Part shown: piece by piece, positions 28,419-37,145 of the stretch
Position numbering within the stretch: position 1 is the first letter of the stretch
Layout: each line of letters starts with the position of its first letter
NCBI RefSeq assembly: GCF_036964665.1
Contig: NZ_JBAMDA010000001.1
Span: 2,642,001 to 2,706,000 of the forward strand
Origin: Nitrobacter sp. NHB1
GTDB taxonomy: Bacteria > Pseudomonadota > Alphaproteobacteria > Rhizobiales > Xanthobacteraceae
DNA: 64,000 nt
Reading direction: 5' to 3'
Notes under the pieces: generated by a model
The model's input: the letters and a program-made list of their open reading frames with translations, nothing else
Databases searched by the model: none
What the model was told of the DNA's origin: nothing
Position numbers and translations under genes: made by a program

Positions 28419-30157
28419 TGGCCGACCAGGATGACGTCCTCCACCTGATCGACGATTCCGAAGTCGATCGTCCGGACGCTTCGACGCGCAAATGGAAGAT
28501 CGCCGTGATCGACGACGATCGGGCCGTGCACGATGGCACGCGGTTCGCGTTGAGCGACTACAGCCTCAACGGCCAGACCCTGGACATCCTGTCGGCCTAT
28601 TCCGCCGCCGAGGGTCAGGAACTGATGCGCGCGCATCCCGACATCGCGGCGGTACTGCTCGACGTTATCATGGAGACCGATGCCGCCGGCCTCGACCTCG
28701 TCGAGTTCATCCGGAACGAACTCAAGAACGAAACCGTACGCATCATCCTACGTACCGGACAGCCCGGACAGGCGCCGGAGCGCCGCGTCATCGTCGACCA
28801 CGACATCAACGACTACAAGGCGAAAACCGAACTCACCGCCGACAAGCTGTTCACCTCGCTGACCGCGGCGCTGCGCAGCTATCAGCAGCTCGAGCGCATG
28901 GTGCAGACCCGCCGCGGCCTTGAGATCGTCATCGAGGCCGCCTCGACGCTCTACGATTTCAAGTCGATGCAGCGTCTCGCCGAAGGCGTCCTGACGCAGA
29001 TTGCCTCGCTCTTGAACGTCGATTGCGCCGGCATTCTGGTGCTGCGCGACGGCGGCGCGGTCGACGACGACTTTTCGGTGCTGGCGGGATCCGGCTGCTA
29101 CAGCCGCTTCATCGGCGTCGCGGGGCAGGCATCGCTCGATTCCGAGCTCAAACAGACGGTCGAAGCCGCCTTCAGGCGGCGCAAGCACGAATTCGTCGAT
29201 CACCGCTCCGTGCTCTATATCCGCACCGGCAGCGGCCGCGAGGTCGTCGTGCTGCTGCAGGCTGAGTGCGATCTGTCGGATACCGATCGGTCGCTGGTCG
29301 AAATCTTCGGCAGCCGGCTGTCGATCGCGTTCGACAATGTGATCCTCTACCAGCAATTGCAGAACGCCAACACGCGGCTTGAAGACCGGGTCGCGCAGCG
29401 CACCCGCGCGTTGATGCAAGCCAATCGCAGGCTTTCCACGCAATGGCTGCGGCTGCAGCGGGCCAACGGATTCAAGAACGAGATTCTCGGCACCGTTGCG
29501 CACGACCTGAAAAATCCCCTTGGCGTCATCCTGGGCCGCACCGAAATTCTTGCCGAACTTATCGGCGCGAGCTCGCCCAGGGACACCGTCACCTCGCAGG
29601 TCGATCATATTCGCGACGCCACCAAGCGTCTGATTACGATGGTCGATCATCTGATTTCCGACGCCATGGCCGACGCCTTCGACATCACCATCCGGCGCGA
29701 GCCGGTCGATGTCGCGGCGCTGGTCGCCGAGGTTTCCGAAGCCAACCAGCCGTCCGCGGTCAACAAGCAGCAGACCCTCGCCGTCTCGGCGCCCACCGGA
29801 CGCATCACGATGTGCGACCAGGACCGGATGCGCGAGGCGATCGACAATCTCGTCAGCAACGCCATCAAGTACAGCCCGGTCGGCGGCAGGATCACGCTGC
29901 TGGTCGACCACGACGCGGACACCACCATCATCCGTATCACCGATGAGGGCGCCGGCCTGTCGCCGGAGGACCTGGGACGGCTGTTCGTCCGCTTCCAGCG
30001 GCTGTCCGCAAAACCCACCGCCGGCGAAAGCTCCACCGGCCTCGGTCTGTCGATCGTGAAACGGATCGTCGACATGCATGACGGCCAGATCAGCGCCGAC
30101 AGCAGCGGCCCCGGACAGGGATCGACCTTCACCATCATCCTGCCCGCGATGGTCTGA
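28418..30157 (+). CDS. hybrid response regulator / soluble histidine kinase with DUF3369 domain
   Basis: 579 residues, no membrane helices. The receiver domain (about 25-150) has acidic pair VIDDDRAVHDG, phospho-Asp in AAVLLDVIMET and a conserved Lys in INDYKAKTEL. A DUF3369 sensor-like region (about 160-330) follows, then a kinase core with TVAHDLKNPLGVI (His), N box NLVSNAIKYSP, TDEGAGLSPED and STGLGLSIVKRI. It probably receives phosphate from the upstream kinase and passes it on. Start overlaps the preceding stop; 1 nt separates it from the next gene's start region. Confidence 0.9.
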   Translation: MADQDDVLHLIDDSEVDRPDASTRKWKIAVIDDDRAVHDGTRFALSDYSLNGQTLDILSAYSAAEGQELMRAHPDIAAVLLDVIMETDAAGLDLVEFIRNELKNETVRIILRTGQPGQAPERRVIVDHDINDYKAKTELTADKLFTSLTAALRSYQQLERMVQTRRGLEIVIEAASTLYDFKSMQRLAEGVLTQIASLLNVDCAGILVLRDGGAVDDDFSVLAGSGCYSRFIGVAGQASLDSELKQTVEAAFRRRKHEFVDHRSVLYIRTGSGREVVVLLQAECDLSDTDRSLVEIFGSRLSIAFDNVILYQQLQNANTRLEDRVAQRTRALMQANRRLSTQWLRLQRANGFKNEILGTVAHDLKNPLGVILGRTEILAELIGASSPRDTVTSQVDHIRDATKRLITMVDHLISDAMADAFDITIRREPVDVAALVAEVSEANQPSAVNKQQTLAVSAPTGRITMCDQDRMREAIDNLVSNAIKYSPVGGRITLLVDHDADTTIIRITDEGAGLSPEDLGRLFVRFQRLSAKPTAGESSTGLGLSIVKRIVDMHDGQISADSSGPGQGSTFTIILPAMV

Positions 30158-30158
30158 C

Positions 30159-31028
30159 ATGAGCCGGAACCCGCATATCATTGTCGTCGACGACGAGGCT
30201 CCCGCTCGCGAAATGGTCGGCGACTATCTCAAGATGCACGGCTTTACCATTACGCTGTGCGAGGGCGGCAAGAGCCTGCGCGAGGCCATCGGCACTGCCA
30301 CGCCCGATCTCGTCGTGCTCGATCTGAACATGCCGGAGGAGGACGGCCTTTCGATCATTCGCGACCTCAAGAGCCGCACCAACGTACCGGTGATCATGCT
30401 GACTGCGACGGCCAGCCCGATCGATCGCGTGGTCGGCCTCGAACTCGGCGCCGACGACTACGTGGCAAAACCCTGTGAGTTGCGCGAACTGATGGCGCGC
30501 ATCCGCTCGGTCCTGCGGCGGAGTGCGCCGAAGACGGAGGCCGCGCCGTCGAACGCCGCAGTCGCCAAACCCGCGGCCGGGCAGTTCGTCCGCTTCGGCG
30601 TCAAATGGCTCGATCTCGACGCCCAGGCCTTGCGTGACGATGAAGGCAACGAGCATCCGCTCACGGCGTCGGAATTCGGCCTGTTGAAAGTCTTCGCCGC
30701 CAACCCGAAGCGGGTTCTGTCGCGCGAGCGGCTGCTGGAATTGGCCAATGCCCGCGACAGCGAAGCCTTCGATCGCGCGATCGATCTGCGAATCATGCGG
30801 ATTCGGCGCAAGATCGAGCCCGACCCCGCGAGGCCGGCGGTGATCCGGACCATCCGGGGCGGCGGCTATCTGTTTTCACCCTCCGGCGACGCTCTACGCG
30901 ATGATCAACGCCGAGGAACTCGGCGTCACCTCGAAGAACATCGACGAGGCGATGAAGTCCAAGAAGCCCGACGTGATGCGGCTGGTCGGCACCGAGGGCA
31001 AATACGGCGAGGCTCTCGGGCTGAGTAA
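30159..31028 (+). CDS. OmpR/PhoB-type response regulator with foreign C-terminal tail
   Basis: Output regulator of the phosphorelay. Receiver domain residues 1-120 has VDDEAPAREM, phospho-Asp55 in VVLDLNMPEEDG and Lys in DDYVAKPCEL. A winged-helix DNA-binding domain (about 140-243) ends RTIRGGGYLFSP. Residues 244-289 (DALRDDQRRGTRR onward, Arg-rich) are the wrong-frame translation of an aapJ fragment that starts at about 30883, so the native end of the gene has been lost in a deletion junction. ATG at 30159 follows the kinase stop by one base. Confidence 0.87.
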   Translation: MSRNPHIIVVDDEAPAREMVGDYLKMHGFTITLCEGGKSLREAIGTATPDLVVLDLNMPEEDGLSIIRDLKSRTNVPVIMLTATASPIDRVVGLELGADDYVAKPCELRELMARIRSVLRRSAPKTEAAPSNAAVAKPAAGQFVRFGVKWLDLDAQALRDDEGNEHPLTASEFGLLKVFAANPKRVLSRERLLELANARDSEAFDRAIDLRIMRIRRKIEPDPARPAVIRTIRGGGYLFSPSGDALRDDQRRGTRRHLEEHRRGDEVQEARRDAAGRHRGQIRRGSRAE

Positions 31029-31179
31029 GGACTGGGCGGCGCGCATCATTCGCCACGTCGGCAATTACGGCGAGGTCTACGACCGTAATATCGGCGCCGA
31101 CTCGAGGCTGAAGATTCCGCGCGGCCTCAACCAGCTCTGGAACGCCGGCGGCATCATGTATGCCCCGCCGTTGCGGTAA
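30883..31179 (+). pseudogene. 3' fragment of a general L-amino-acid binding protein gene (aapJ-like)
   Basis: One frame reads TLYAMINAEELGVTSKNIDE, DWAARIIRHVGNYGEVYDRN and GLNQLWNAGGIMYAPPLR up to the TAA at 31177-31179. This is the C-terminal third of AapJ-type periplasmic binding proteins of the amino-acid ABC family. There is no signal peptide or N-terminal part; the fragment begins inside the response-regulator gene in a different frame. It is judged a remnant, although an internal ATG at 30901 could still be translated as 92 residues. Confidence 0.75.
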
Positions 31180-31289
31180 TTTGTCCTGCCGGAGAGGGCC
31201 GGGTTGAGGGGCATGATTTGGGGATGCCGCCTGACGGGATCGCTCGACCGGCCATAGCGAGCTGAGCAACGCGCAAAGAGTACGGTTTC

Positions 31290-31345
31290 ATAGGCGGCTT
31301 GACCCGCGTATCCATCCTCGGGTCAAGCCCGAGGACATGCTTCGC
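31290..31345. repeat. short palindromic interspersed repeat
   Basis: CGGCTTGACCCGCGTATCC followed by CCTCGGGTCAAGCCCGAGGA, with a clear hairpin CCTCGGG TCAAG CCCGAGG. It lies in the 260-nt gap between the aapJ remnant and the DUF938 gene, in which nothing else was seen. Confidence 0.55.
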
Positions 31346-31440
31346 TCGAAAAGGCTATAGACGCGTCCGCCCGTCACCACAGGAACACAAGGTGCTGACC
31401 GACGCGGGTGCTTCCGCAGGGACAACAGCGCGAGCAATCG

Positions 31441-32115
31441 TCATCCTGCATGTCGTTCAAACGTCAGGATCAGATTGTTGGCCGGCATGTCGATAATCTC
31501 CGCAAGCTCCAAACCGTTGCGCTGCGCCAGCACCGCCACCTCGTCGACATCGCGCACGCCCCACTCGGGATCGTTGTTGCGCAGGCTGGCGTCGAACGCC
31601 GCGTTGCTCGGCGCGGTGTGCCGGCCGCCGCGCTTGAACGGTCCGTAGAGAAACAGCCGCCCGTCAGGACGCAGACAGTGTGCCGCGCCCGCGATCAGGC
31701 CCTCGGCGACGCGCCACGGCGCGATATGAATCACATTGGCGCAGAACACCGCGAGCAGCGCGCCGGGTCCGCGACTGTCGCTCATCTCCGCCCACCGCTG
31801 CGGATTCGACAGGTCGATCCGCAGCGGCGGGCGGACGTTGGCGAGATTGTCGTGAGCGGTCCACGCCGCAATGCTGCGGAGGTGATTGTCGTTAAGATCG
31901 CTCGGCCACCAGGTGATGGCGGGCGAGTGCCGCGCGAAGAAAACGACGTGCTGCCCGGTGCCGCTGCCGGCCTCGACCACGTCGCCGGTCTTGCCGCGCA
32001 GGAATTCTTCGAGCACCGCCCAGATCGCGGCATGGTTGCGATGAAACGCAGCGGCGTCGAGACGGTCACCGGATCCCACGTGCCGTCCATCCTTGCCGAA
32101 TGCGATAGTGGTCAT
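31441..32115 (-). CDS. DUF938 SAM-dependent methyltransferase-like protein
   Basis: 224-residue class I methyltransferase fold of the DUF938 family, function not established. The SAM loop is VVEAGSGTGQHVVFFA, followed by WWPSDLNDNHLRSI, FCANVIHIAPW and LFLYGPFKRGGRHT. ATG at 32115 is chosen from internal starts; the long frame to 32226 and ATG at 32127 are alternatives. Divergent from the sox operon. Confidence 0.82.
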   Translation of the reverse strand: MTTIAFGKDGRHVGSGDRLDAAAFHRNHAAIWAVLEEFLRGKTGDVVEAGSGTGQHVVFFARHSPAITWWPSDLNDNHLRSIAAWTAHDNLANVRPPLRIDLSNPQRWAEMSDSRGPGALLAVFCANVIHIAPWRVAEGLIAGAAHCLRPDGRLFLYGPFKRGGRHTAPSNAAFDASLRNNDPEWGVRDVDEVAVLAQRNGLELAEIIDMPANNLILTFERHAG

Positions 32116-32252
32116 TCTGCCATGCATGAGCGCTTGTGCAAAGGCCGGGGATGTGAAAATTAAGGTCACGGCGGAAGGCAAAGCCCTTACCCCGCGCAAC
32201 GACGCGGCCGCCGGATAACGATGCAATCAATAGAGCACCGCAGGAAACGCCT

Positions 32253-32633
32253 TTGACGATAATCCCTTTGACGAAGTCCGTCTCGCTGCCGGCGCTGCCG
32301 GCGCTGGCGGCCTCCCTGCTGCTTGCCGTCGCCGTCACGTCTTGTCCTGCGCGCGCGCAGTCCGCCGCCGACGAAGGGCAGAAGCTCGCGCTCGATCGCA
32401 GCAAGGGCAATTGCCTGACCTGTCACGAGATCAAGGGCGGCGACCTGGCCGGGAACGTCGGGCCGGCCCTCACCGATATCAAGAAAAAATATCCGAACCG
32501 CGCCGACCTCGTCGCGATCGTCACCGACGAGACCAAGCGAAATCCTCTCACGGTGATGCCGCCGTTCGGACGAAACCACATTCTCACTGACAAGGAAATC
32601 GACGCGGTCGTCGACTTCCTGCAAACGCTGTGA
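32253..32633 (+). CDS. soxX: SoxX, monoheme cytochrome c of the thiosulfate-oxidising complex
   Basis: With SoxA forms the c-type cytochrome that couples thiosulfate to the SoxYZ carrier in the periplasm. 126 residues with signal peptide (about 1-36), heme site GNCLTCHEIKGGDLAGNVGP (Cys54, Cys57, His58) and a Met ligand in LTVMPPFGRN. The start is a TTG at 32253 with AGGAAA upstream; no ATG serves better. First gene of soxXYZA-K. Confidence 0.93.
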   Translation: MTIIPLTKSVSLPALPALAASLLLAVAVTSCPARAQSAADEGQKLALDRSKGNCLTCHEIKGGDLAGNVGPALTDIKKKYPNRADLVAIVTDETKRNPLTVMPPFGRNHILTDKEIDAVVDFLQTL

Positions 32634-32658
32634 CCCTGCCGCGCCCAAGGAGACCCGA

Positions 32659-33156
32659 ATGATCCATCCATTACCCGGCAGCGTTGATGAGGCGCGGCGG
32701 CAAGTCCTGAAAGGTGCGGCGGTCGTTGCGCTGGCAGGCCTTGCCGGCATCCGCTTCGGGCTTGTGCCTGCGCTTGCCGCCGCCAACGACAAATATCCCG
32801 ACGCCGCTTTCAAGGTAAAGGGAGCCGACGGCGCGATCCAGGCGCTCTACGGCAGGGCCGCGGAGAAATCCGATAAAGTCAGCATGGATGCGCCGGCGAT
32901 CGCCGAGAACGGCGCGGTCGTCCCTATCTCCATCACCACGAGCCTGCCCGACGTGACCTCGATCTCGATCCTGGTGGCGGAAAATCCGAACGCGCTGGCC
33001 GCGTCGTACCGCATCCCGGCCGGGACGATGCCGAGCGTAGCCAACCGCCTGAAGATGGCGAAGACGAGCAACGTCATTGCGGTCGTGGAAGCCGGCGGCA
33101 AGCTCTATAGCGCCAGCAAGGAAGTCAAGGTCACCATCGGCGGCTGCGGCGGCTAG
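32659..33156 (+). CDS. soxY: SoxY, sulfur-carrier subunit
   Basis: Carries sulfur intermediates covalently on its C-terminal Cys. The 165-residue protein ends KVTIGGCGG, the diagnostic swinging-arm motif (Cys163). An N-terminal twin-arginine pair (ARRQVLKGAAVVALAGLAG) marks Tat export, as known for SoxYZ. Next gene soxZ starts 29 nt downstream. Confidence 0.96.
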   Translation: MIHPLPGSVDEARRQVLKGAAVVALAGLAGIRFGLVPALAAANDKYPDAAFKVKGADGAIQALYGRAAEKSDKVSMDAPAIAENGAVVPISITTSLPDVTSISILVAENPNALAASYRIPAGTMPSVANRLKMAKTSNVIAVVEAGGKLYSASKEVKVTIGGCGG

Positions 33157-33185
33157 TGGAGGCGAAAGGTTTAAGGAAGACAGTC

Positions 33186-33497
33186 ATGGCATCGACAATC
33201 CGCATCCGTGCAACGTCGAGTGGCGATACGACCGAGGTCCAGGCGCTGATTCAGCATCCGATGGATTCTGGCTTCGTCAAGAATTCCGCTGGCGAGCTGA
33301 TCCCACCGCACTTCATTCAGCAACTGACCTTCGAATACGGAGGCAAGCCGGTTTTCATCGCCGACTGGGGACCGGCGGTCTCGAAGGATCCGTATGTGAA
33401 ATTCAGCTTCAAGGGCGGCAAGAAGGGCGGCGACCTCAAGATCAGTTGGGTCGACAACAAGGGCGCCACCGACAGCTCCACGGCAAAGATTCAGTAA
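33186..33497 (+). CDS. soxZ: SoxZ, sulfur-carrier partner
   Basis: Forms the SoxYZ heterodimer and is exported with SoxY, having no signal of its own. 103 residues with IRIRATSSGDTTEVQALIQH, MDSGFVKNSAGELIPPHFI and FSFKGGKKGGDLKISW. The ATG at 33186 gives the family N-terminus; an in-frame upstream ATG at 33156 overlaps soxY. Confidence 0.96.
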   Translation: MASTIRIRATSSGDTTEVQALIQHPMDSGFVKNSAGELIPPHFIQQLTFEYGGKPVFIADWGPAVSKDPYVKFSFKGGKKGGDLKISWVDNKGATDSSTAKIQ

Positions 33498-33526
33498 TGG
33501 CGGCGTGCGGCGGGCGGAGAACAGAC

Positions 33527-34387
33527 ATGCGATTGACCTTCCGCACGGCGGCAACGGGATTGGTGCTGGCGACGCTGACATTCGCCGGAGCGCGGATGTC
33601 TCATGCCGCCGACAGCCCGAATCCGAAGGCCGACCTCAAGGCATTCCAGAAATACTTCACCGACAAGTTTCCCAAGCTGAAGCTGAAGGATTTCGTCAAC
33701 GGGCCGTATTCGATGGACGAAGGCCTGTACAAGCAGTGGAGGGAGAAGGAGGAGTTTCCCCCTTACGAATTCGCGCTCGCCGCCGGCAAGGAACTGTTCA
33801 ACAAGCCGTTCAAGAACGGCAAGACCTTCGCGGACTGTTTCCCCAATAAGGGCATCGGCATTCGCCAGAATTATCCCACCTTCGACGAGAAGCAGGGCAA
33901 GGTCGTCACGCTCGAACTCGCTGTGAACCAGTGTCTCGAGAACAACGGCGAAAAGCCCTTCTCCTACACCAAGGACGAGATGGCGTCGGTGACGGCCTAT
34001 ATGGCCTTCACCTCGCGCGGCAAGCCTTTCAACATCAAGATTCCGAAAGATCCGCGAGCGCTCGCGGCCTTTGAAAACGGCAAGCGCTACTTCTATACGC
34101 GGCGCGGCCAGCTCAATTTCTCCTGCGCGTCCTGCCACGTGCAGATACCGGGCGACCATATCCGGGCCGAGGTTCTCGCGCCCGCGCTCGGCATTCTCAA
34201 CGCGATGCCGATCTACCGCTCCGCATGGGGCGGCATGGGCACGACCAGCCGCCGTTTCACCTCGTGCAACAGCCAGGTTCGCGCGGTGCCGCTGACGCCG
34301 CAGGACGACGAATACCGCGACCTCGAATACTATCTGTCCTATGTCAGCAACGGTCTGCCGATTTCAGGCCCGGGAGCACGGCCATGA
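33527..34387 (+). CDS. soxA: SoxA, cytochrome c of the SoxXA complex (single-heme form)
   Basis: Catalyses, with SoxX, oxidative attachment of thiosulfate to SoxY. 286 residues with signal peptide (about 1-27, SHAAD). Only one CxxCH heme site is present (SCASCHVQIPGDHI, near residue 205); the usual first site of diheme SoxA is replaced by isolated cysteines (TFADCFPNKG, VNQCLENNG), so this is the monoheme type. The Cys ligand is in RRFTSCNSQVRAVPL. ATG at 33527 preceded by GGCGGAGA. Overlaps soxK by ATGA. Confidence 0.94.
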   Translation: MRLTFRTAATGLVLATLTFAGARMSHAADSPNPKADLKAFQKYFTDKFPKLKLKDFVNGPYSMDEGLYKQWREKEEFPPYEFALAAGKELFNKPFKNGKTFADCFPNKGIGIRQNYPTFDEKQGKVVTLELAVNQCLENNGEKPFSYTKDEMASVTAYMAFTSRGKPFNIKIPKDPRALAAFENGKRYFYTRRGQLNFSCASCHVQIPGDHIRAEVLAPALGILNAMPIYRSAWGGMGTTSRRFTSCNSQVRAVPLTPQDDEYRDLEYYLSYVSNGLPISGPGARP

Positions 34388-34710
34388 GCAACGGCATGAT
34401 GCGTCTCTCCGCTCTCGTGGCATTTTCGATGGCGCTGGCCGCCGCCGCGACAGCCGTCCGGGCGGCAAGCACCGAAGCCGACTACAAGGCAGCCTATGCC
34501 GCGGCCGAAGCGGCCAACACCGAAGCCGGCAAGCTGCGCAACCAGTGGACCACGGCGGTCAAGGCGCTGAAGAATGCCAAGGCCGCTGCCGAAGCGGGCG
34601 ATTTCGACAAGGCGGTCGAGCAATCGAAGACATCCGAAACGCTGTCGAAGGCTGCGATCTTCCAGTTCAACGAGCAAAAGGACGCCTGGAGGAAGATGGA
34701 GATCCGCTGA
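34384..34710 (+). CDS. soxK: SoxK-like SoxXA-binding protein
   Basis: 108-residue exported protein: signal peptide (about 1-28, VRAAS), then a helical Ala/Lys/Glu-rich segment (AAYAAAEAANTEAGKLRNQW to FNEQKDAWRKMEIR). Size, position directly after soxA and the helix-only make-up match the SoxXA-binding subunit known from organisms with single-heme SoxA. Start overlaps the soxA stop (ATGA). Confidence 0.8.
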   Translation: MSNGMMRLSALVAFSMALAAAATAVRAASTEADYKAAYAAAEAANTEAGKLRNQWTTAVKALKNAKAAAEAGDFDKAVEQSKTSETLSKAAIFQFNEQKDAWRKMEIR

Positions 34711-34739
34711 CCACCGAATCTCGTCTCTCGCCGCTTCAT

Positions 34740-34915
34740 TTCATCATGGCCGGGCATAGCCGTTCGAACAATGGCGTCGCTTCGTTGGCCTATGTCCCGG
34801 CCGTCCATACCGTTCTCTTCAAGAGGTGTTTAAGAGGTGGATGTCCGCGACGTCTGTGCGAAGACGCGCTTCGCGCTTTTGCGCGGGAATGACGTTTTGC
34901 CGAGACGAACGCGTT
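34740..34915. repeat. interspersed palindromic repeat inside the sox operon
   Basis: Between soxK and soxB there are 226 nt holding ATGGCCGGGCATAGCC with ATGTCCCGGCCGTCCAT, a duplicated AAGAGGTG, and CGCGCTTCGCGCTTTTGCGCGGGAATGACG. The layout is that of the other repeats of the window. It may separate soxB expression from the soxXYZAK part. Confidence 0.5.
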
Positions 34916-34936
34916 TCATATATCCGAAAGCATCAC

Positions 34937-36679
34937 ATGCCCCTCCGCCGCCGTGATCTGCTGAAAGCCGCCGGCGCTGCTGGTCTTTCCGGCGCGCTGC
35001 CGCGCATCACCCGCGCGGCCAGCGATCTCGCGGCGTATGACCTCGCCGGCTTCGGCAACGCCCGTATCCTGCACATCACCGACACCCACGCGCAGTTGCT
35101 GCCGGTGTTCTTCCGCGAGCCTAGCGTCAATCTGGGCGTTGGCGCGATGCAGGGGCAGCCGCCGCACCTGGTCGGCCGCGCCTTCCTCGATCGCTTCCGG
35201 ATCAGGCCAGGCAGCGCCGACGCCTATGCCTTCACCTGCCTTGATTTCGAGAAATCGGCCGCGCGTTTCGGCAGGCTCGGCGGCTTCGCCCACCTCAAGA
35301 CGCTGATCGACCGGCTGCGCGGCGAGGCCGGGCCCAACAATTCGCTGCTGCTCGACGGCGGCGATCTCTGGCAGGGCTCCGGGCTCGCCAACGTCACGCG
35401 CGGCGCCGACATGGTGGACGCCGCCAACCTGCTCGGCATCGAAGCAATGACCGGCCATTGGGAATTCACCTACGGCGAAAAAACGCTGCGCGACAACCTG
35501 TCCCGCTTCAACGGCGAATTTCTGGCGCAGAATGTTTTTCTCACCGAGGAAGCCGCGTTCAACGACGCGCCGGCGTTCGATGCCGCCTCGGGCCGCGTAT
35601 TCAAGCCGGCGACAATCAAGCAACTCGGCGGCTATCGCGTCGCCGTGATAGGTCAGGCGTTTCCCTATGTGCCGATCGCGCATCCGAAACGCTTCACGCC
35701 GGACTGGACCTTCGGCATTCGCGACGAGGAATTGCAGAAGCTGGTCCGGTCGCTGCGCGATGCCGACAGGGTCGATGCGGTCGTTCTGCTGTCGCACAAC
35801 GGCATGGATGTCGATCTCAAGCTCGCAAGCTGCGTCAGCGGCATCGACGTCATCCTCGGCGGCCATACCCACGACGCCGTGCCGCAGCCGGTCGCTGTCA
35901 GCAATGCCGGCGGCAAGACGCTCGTCACCAATGCCGGCTCGAACGGAAAATTCATCGGCGTGCTCGACCTCGAGCTTGCCAAAGGCAAGGTGCGCGACGT
36001 ACGCTATCATCTGTTGCCGGTGTTCTCCGAGCTGCTCAAGCCAGATCCTGCAATGGAGGCTCTGATCGAGACGATGCGCGCGCCCTATGCGGCGGCCTAT
36101 GCCCGGAAGATCGCGACCACGGATCGTCTGCTCTATCGTCGCGGCAATTTCAACGGCACCATGGACATGCTGATCTGCGACGCGCTGCGCGGGGCATTCG
36201 ATGCGGAGATCGCGCTGTCGCCGGGCTTCCGCTGGGGCACCAGCGTGCTACCCGGACAGTCCGTGACGATGGACGATGTGCTCGCGGAAACCGCCTGCAC
36301 CTATCCCGAGACCTACGTCCAGAGCATGACCGGCGGCCAGATCAAGGATATTCTGGAAGACGTTTGCGACAATCTCTTCAACCCGGATCCCTACTATCAG
36401 CAGGGCGGCGACATGGTCCGCACCGGCGGCCTGTCCTATACTTGCGCGCCCACGGAGAGCGTGGGCCATCGTATCTCCGACCTGACGCTGAACGATGGTC
36501 GCCCGCTCGAGGCCGGCAAGAGCTATAAAGTCGCCGGCTGGGCCTCGGTCAACGAACAGAAGGGCGCGCCGGTCTGGGATGTCTTCGCCGGGCATCTGCG
36601 CGCCGGCATCACGAGCGAGGTCCGTCGCGACAGCGTGACGCTGAAAGGCGTCGACGGCAATCCGGGCTTGGCCGGATGA
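34937..36679 (+). CDS. soxB: SoxB thiosulfohydrolase
   Basis: Dimanganese enzyme that releases sulfate from SoxYZ-bound intermediates. 580 residues with twin-arginine leader (LRRRDLLKAAGAAGLSGALP), metal-site motifs ITDTHAQLLPV, LLLDGGDLWQGSG, TGHWEFTYGE and GGHTHDA, and the C-terminal 5'-nucleotidase domain. The ATG at 34937 is taken because upstream in-frame codons from 34826 translate the repeat. Overlaps the next gene by ATGA. Confidence 0.96.
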   Translation: MPLRRRDLLKAAGAAGLSGALPRITRAASDLAAYDLAGFGNARILHITDTHAQLLPVFFREPSVNLGVGAMQGQPPHLVGRAFLDRFRIRPGSADAYAFTCLDFEKSAARFGRLGGFAHLKTLIDRLRGEAGPNNSLLLDGGDLWQGSGLANVTRGADMVDAANLLGIEAMTGHWEFTYGEKTLRDNLSRFNGEFLAQNVFLTEEAAFNDAPAFDAASGRVFKPATIKQLGGYRVAVIGQAFPYVPIAHPKRFTPDWTFGIRDEELQKLVRSLRDADRVDAVVLLSHNGMDVDLKLASCVSGIDVILGGHTHDAVPQPVAVSNAGGKTLVTNAGSNGKFIGVLDLELAKGKVRDVRYHLLPVFSELLKPDPAMEALIETMRAPYAAAYARKIATTDRLLYRRGNFNGTMDMLICDALRGAFDAEIALSPGFRWGTSVLPGQSVTMDDVLAETACTYPETYVQSMTGGQIKDILEDVCDNLFNPDPYYQQGGDMVRTGGLSYTCAPTESVGHRISDLTLNDGRPLEAGKSYKVAGWASVNEQKGAPVWDVFAGHLRAGITSEVRRDSVTLKGVDGNPGLAG

Positions 36680-37137
36680 CCGACAGGCTGACACGAAGAG
36701 GCGCGATGGCAGCGGCGGTCACGCTGACGCTGCTGCCGCTCACGCTGCGGGCCCAGCCTGCTCCGCTGCCCGACAAACCCTTCGCCGAGCATCGCGTCGT
36801 CCTGCAATTGTCCGATGAGGATCCGAAAAAACAGAGCCTCGTCCTCAGCGTCGCCAACAACCTGATCAAGGCCTACGGTCCCGACAGGATCGCCATCGAG
36901 GTGGTCGCCTTCGGCCCGGGCATCGATCTGCTGCGGACGGAGAACGCCAGCCGCACCCGCGTCGAGAGCCTGATCGCGCAGGGCGTCAGGTTCGACGTCT
37001 GCGTCAATACGCTCGACACCATCAAGCGCGAGACCGGCAAGCGGCCGGCCATCATCCCGTCCGCGACGCCGGTTCAGGTCGGCGTCGGACAAATCCTGTC
37101 ACTCACGGAAAACGGTTACACTCTGGTCAGACCATAG
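36676..37137 (+). CDS. exported DsrE-family protein 1
   Basis: 153-residue protein with signal peptide (about 1-26, TLRAQ), then a DsrE/F-like fold: HRVVLQLSDEDPKKQSLVLS, NLIKAYGPDRIAIEVVAFGP and GVRFDVCVNTLDT, where Cys is at the position used for sulfur transfer in the family. Its start overlaps the soxB stop, so it is expressed with the sox genes and may carry periplasmic sulfane sulfur; role inferred. Confidence 0.82.
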   Translation: MTDRLTRRGAMAAAVTLTLLPLTLRAQPAPLPDKPFAEHRVVLQLSDEDPKKQSLVLSVANNLIKAYGPDRIAIEVVAFGPGIDLLRTENASRTRVESLIAQGVRFDVCVNTLDTIKRETGKRPAIIPSATPVQVGVGQILSLTENGYTLVRP

Positions 37138-37145
37138 GAGCTTTT

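Noticed and set aside
28748-30181. 477-codon open frame antisense to the hybrid kinase
   Set aside because: Shadow of the kinase gene with no recognisable motif.
33077-33526. Long in-frame extension upstream of soxA
   Set aside because: It overlaps soxY and soxZ in another frame; the SoxA signal peptide starts at 33527.
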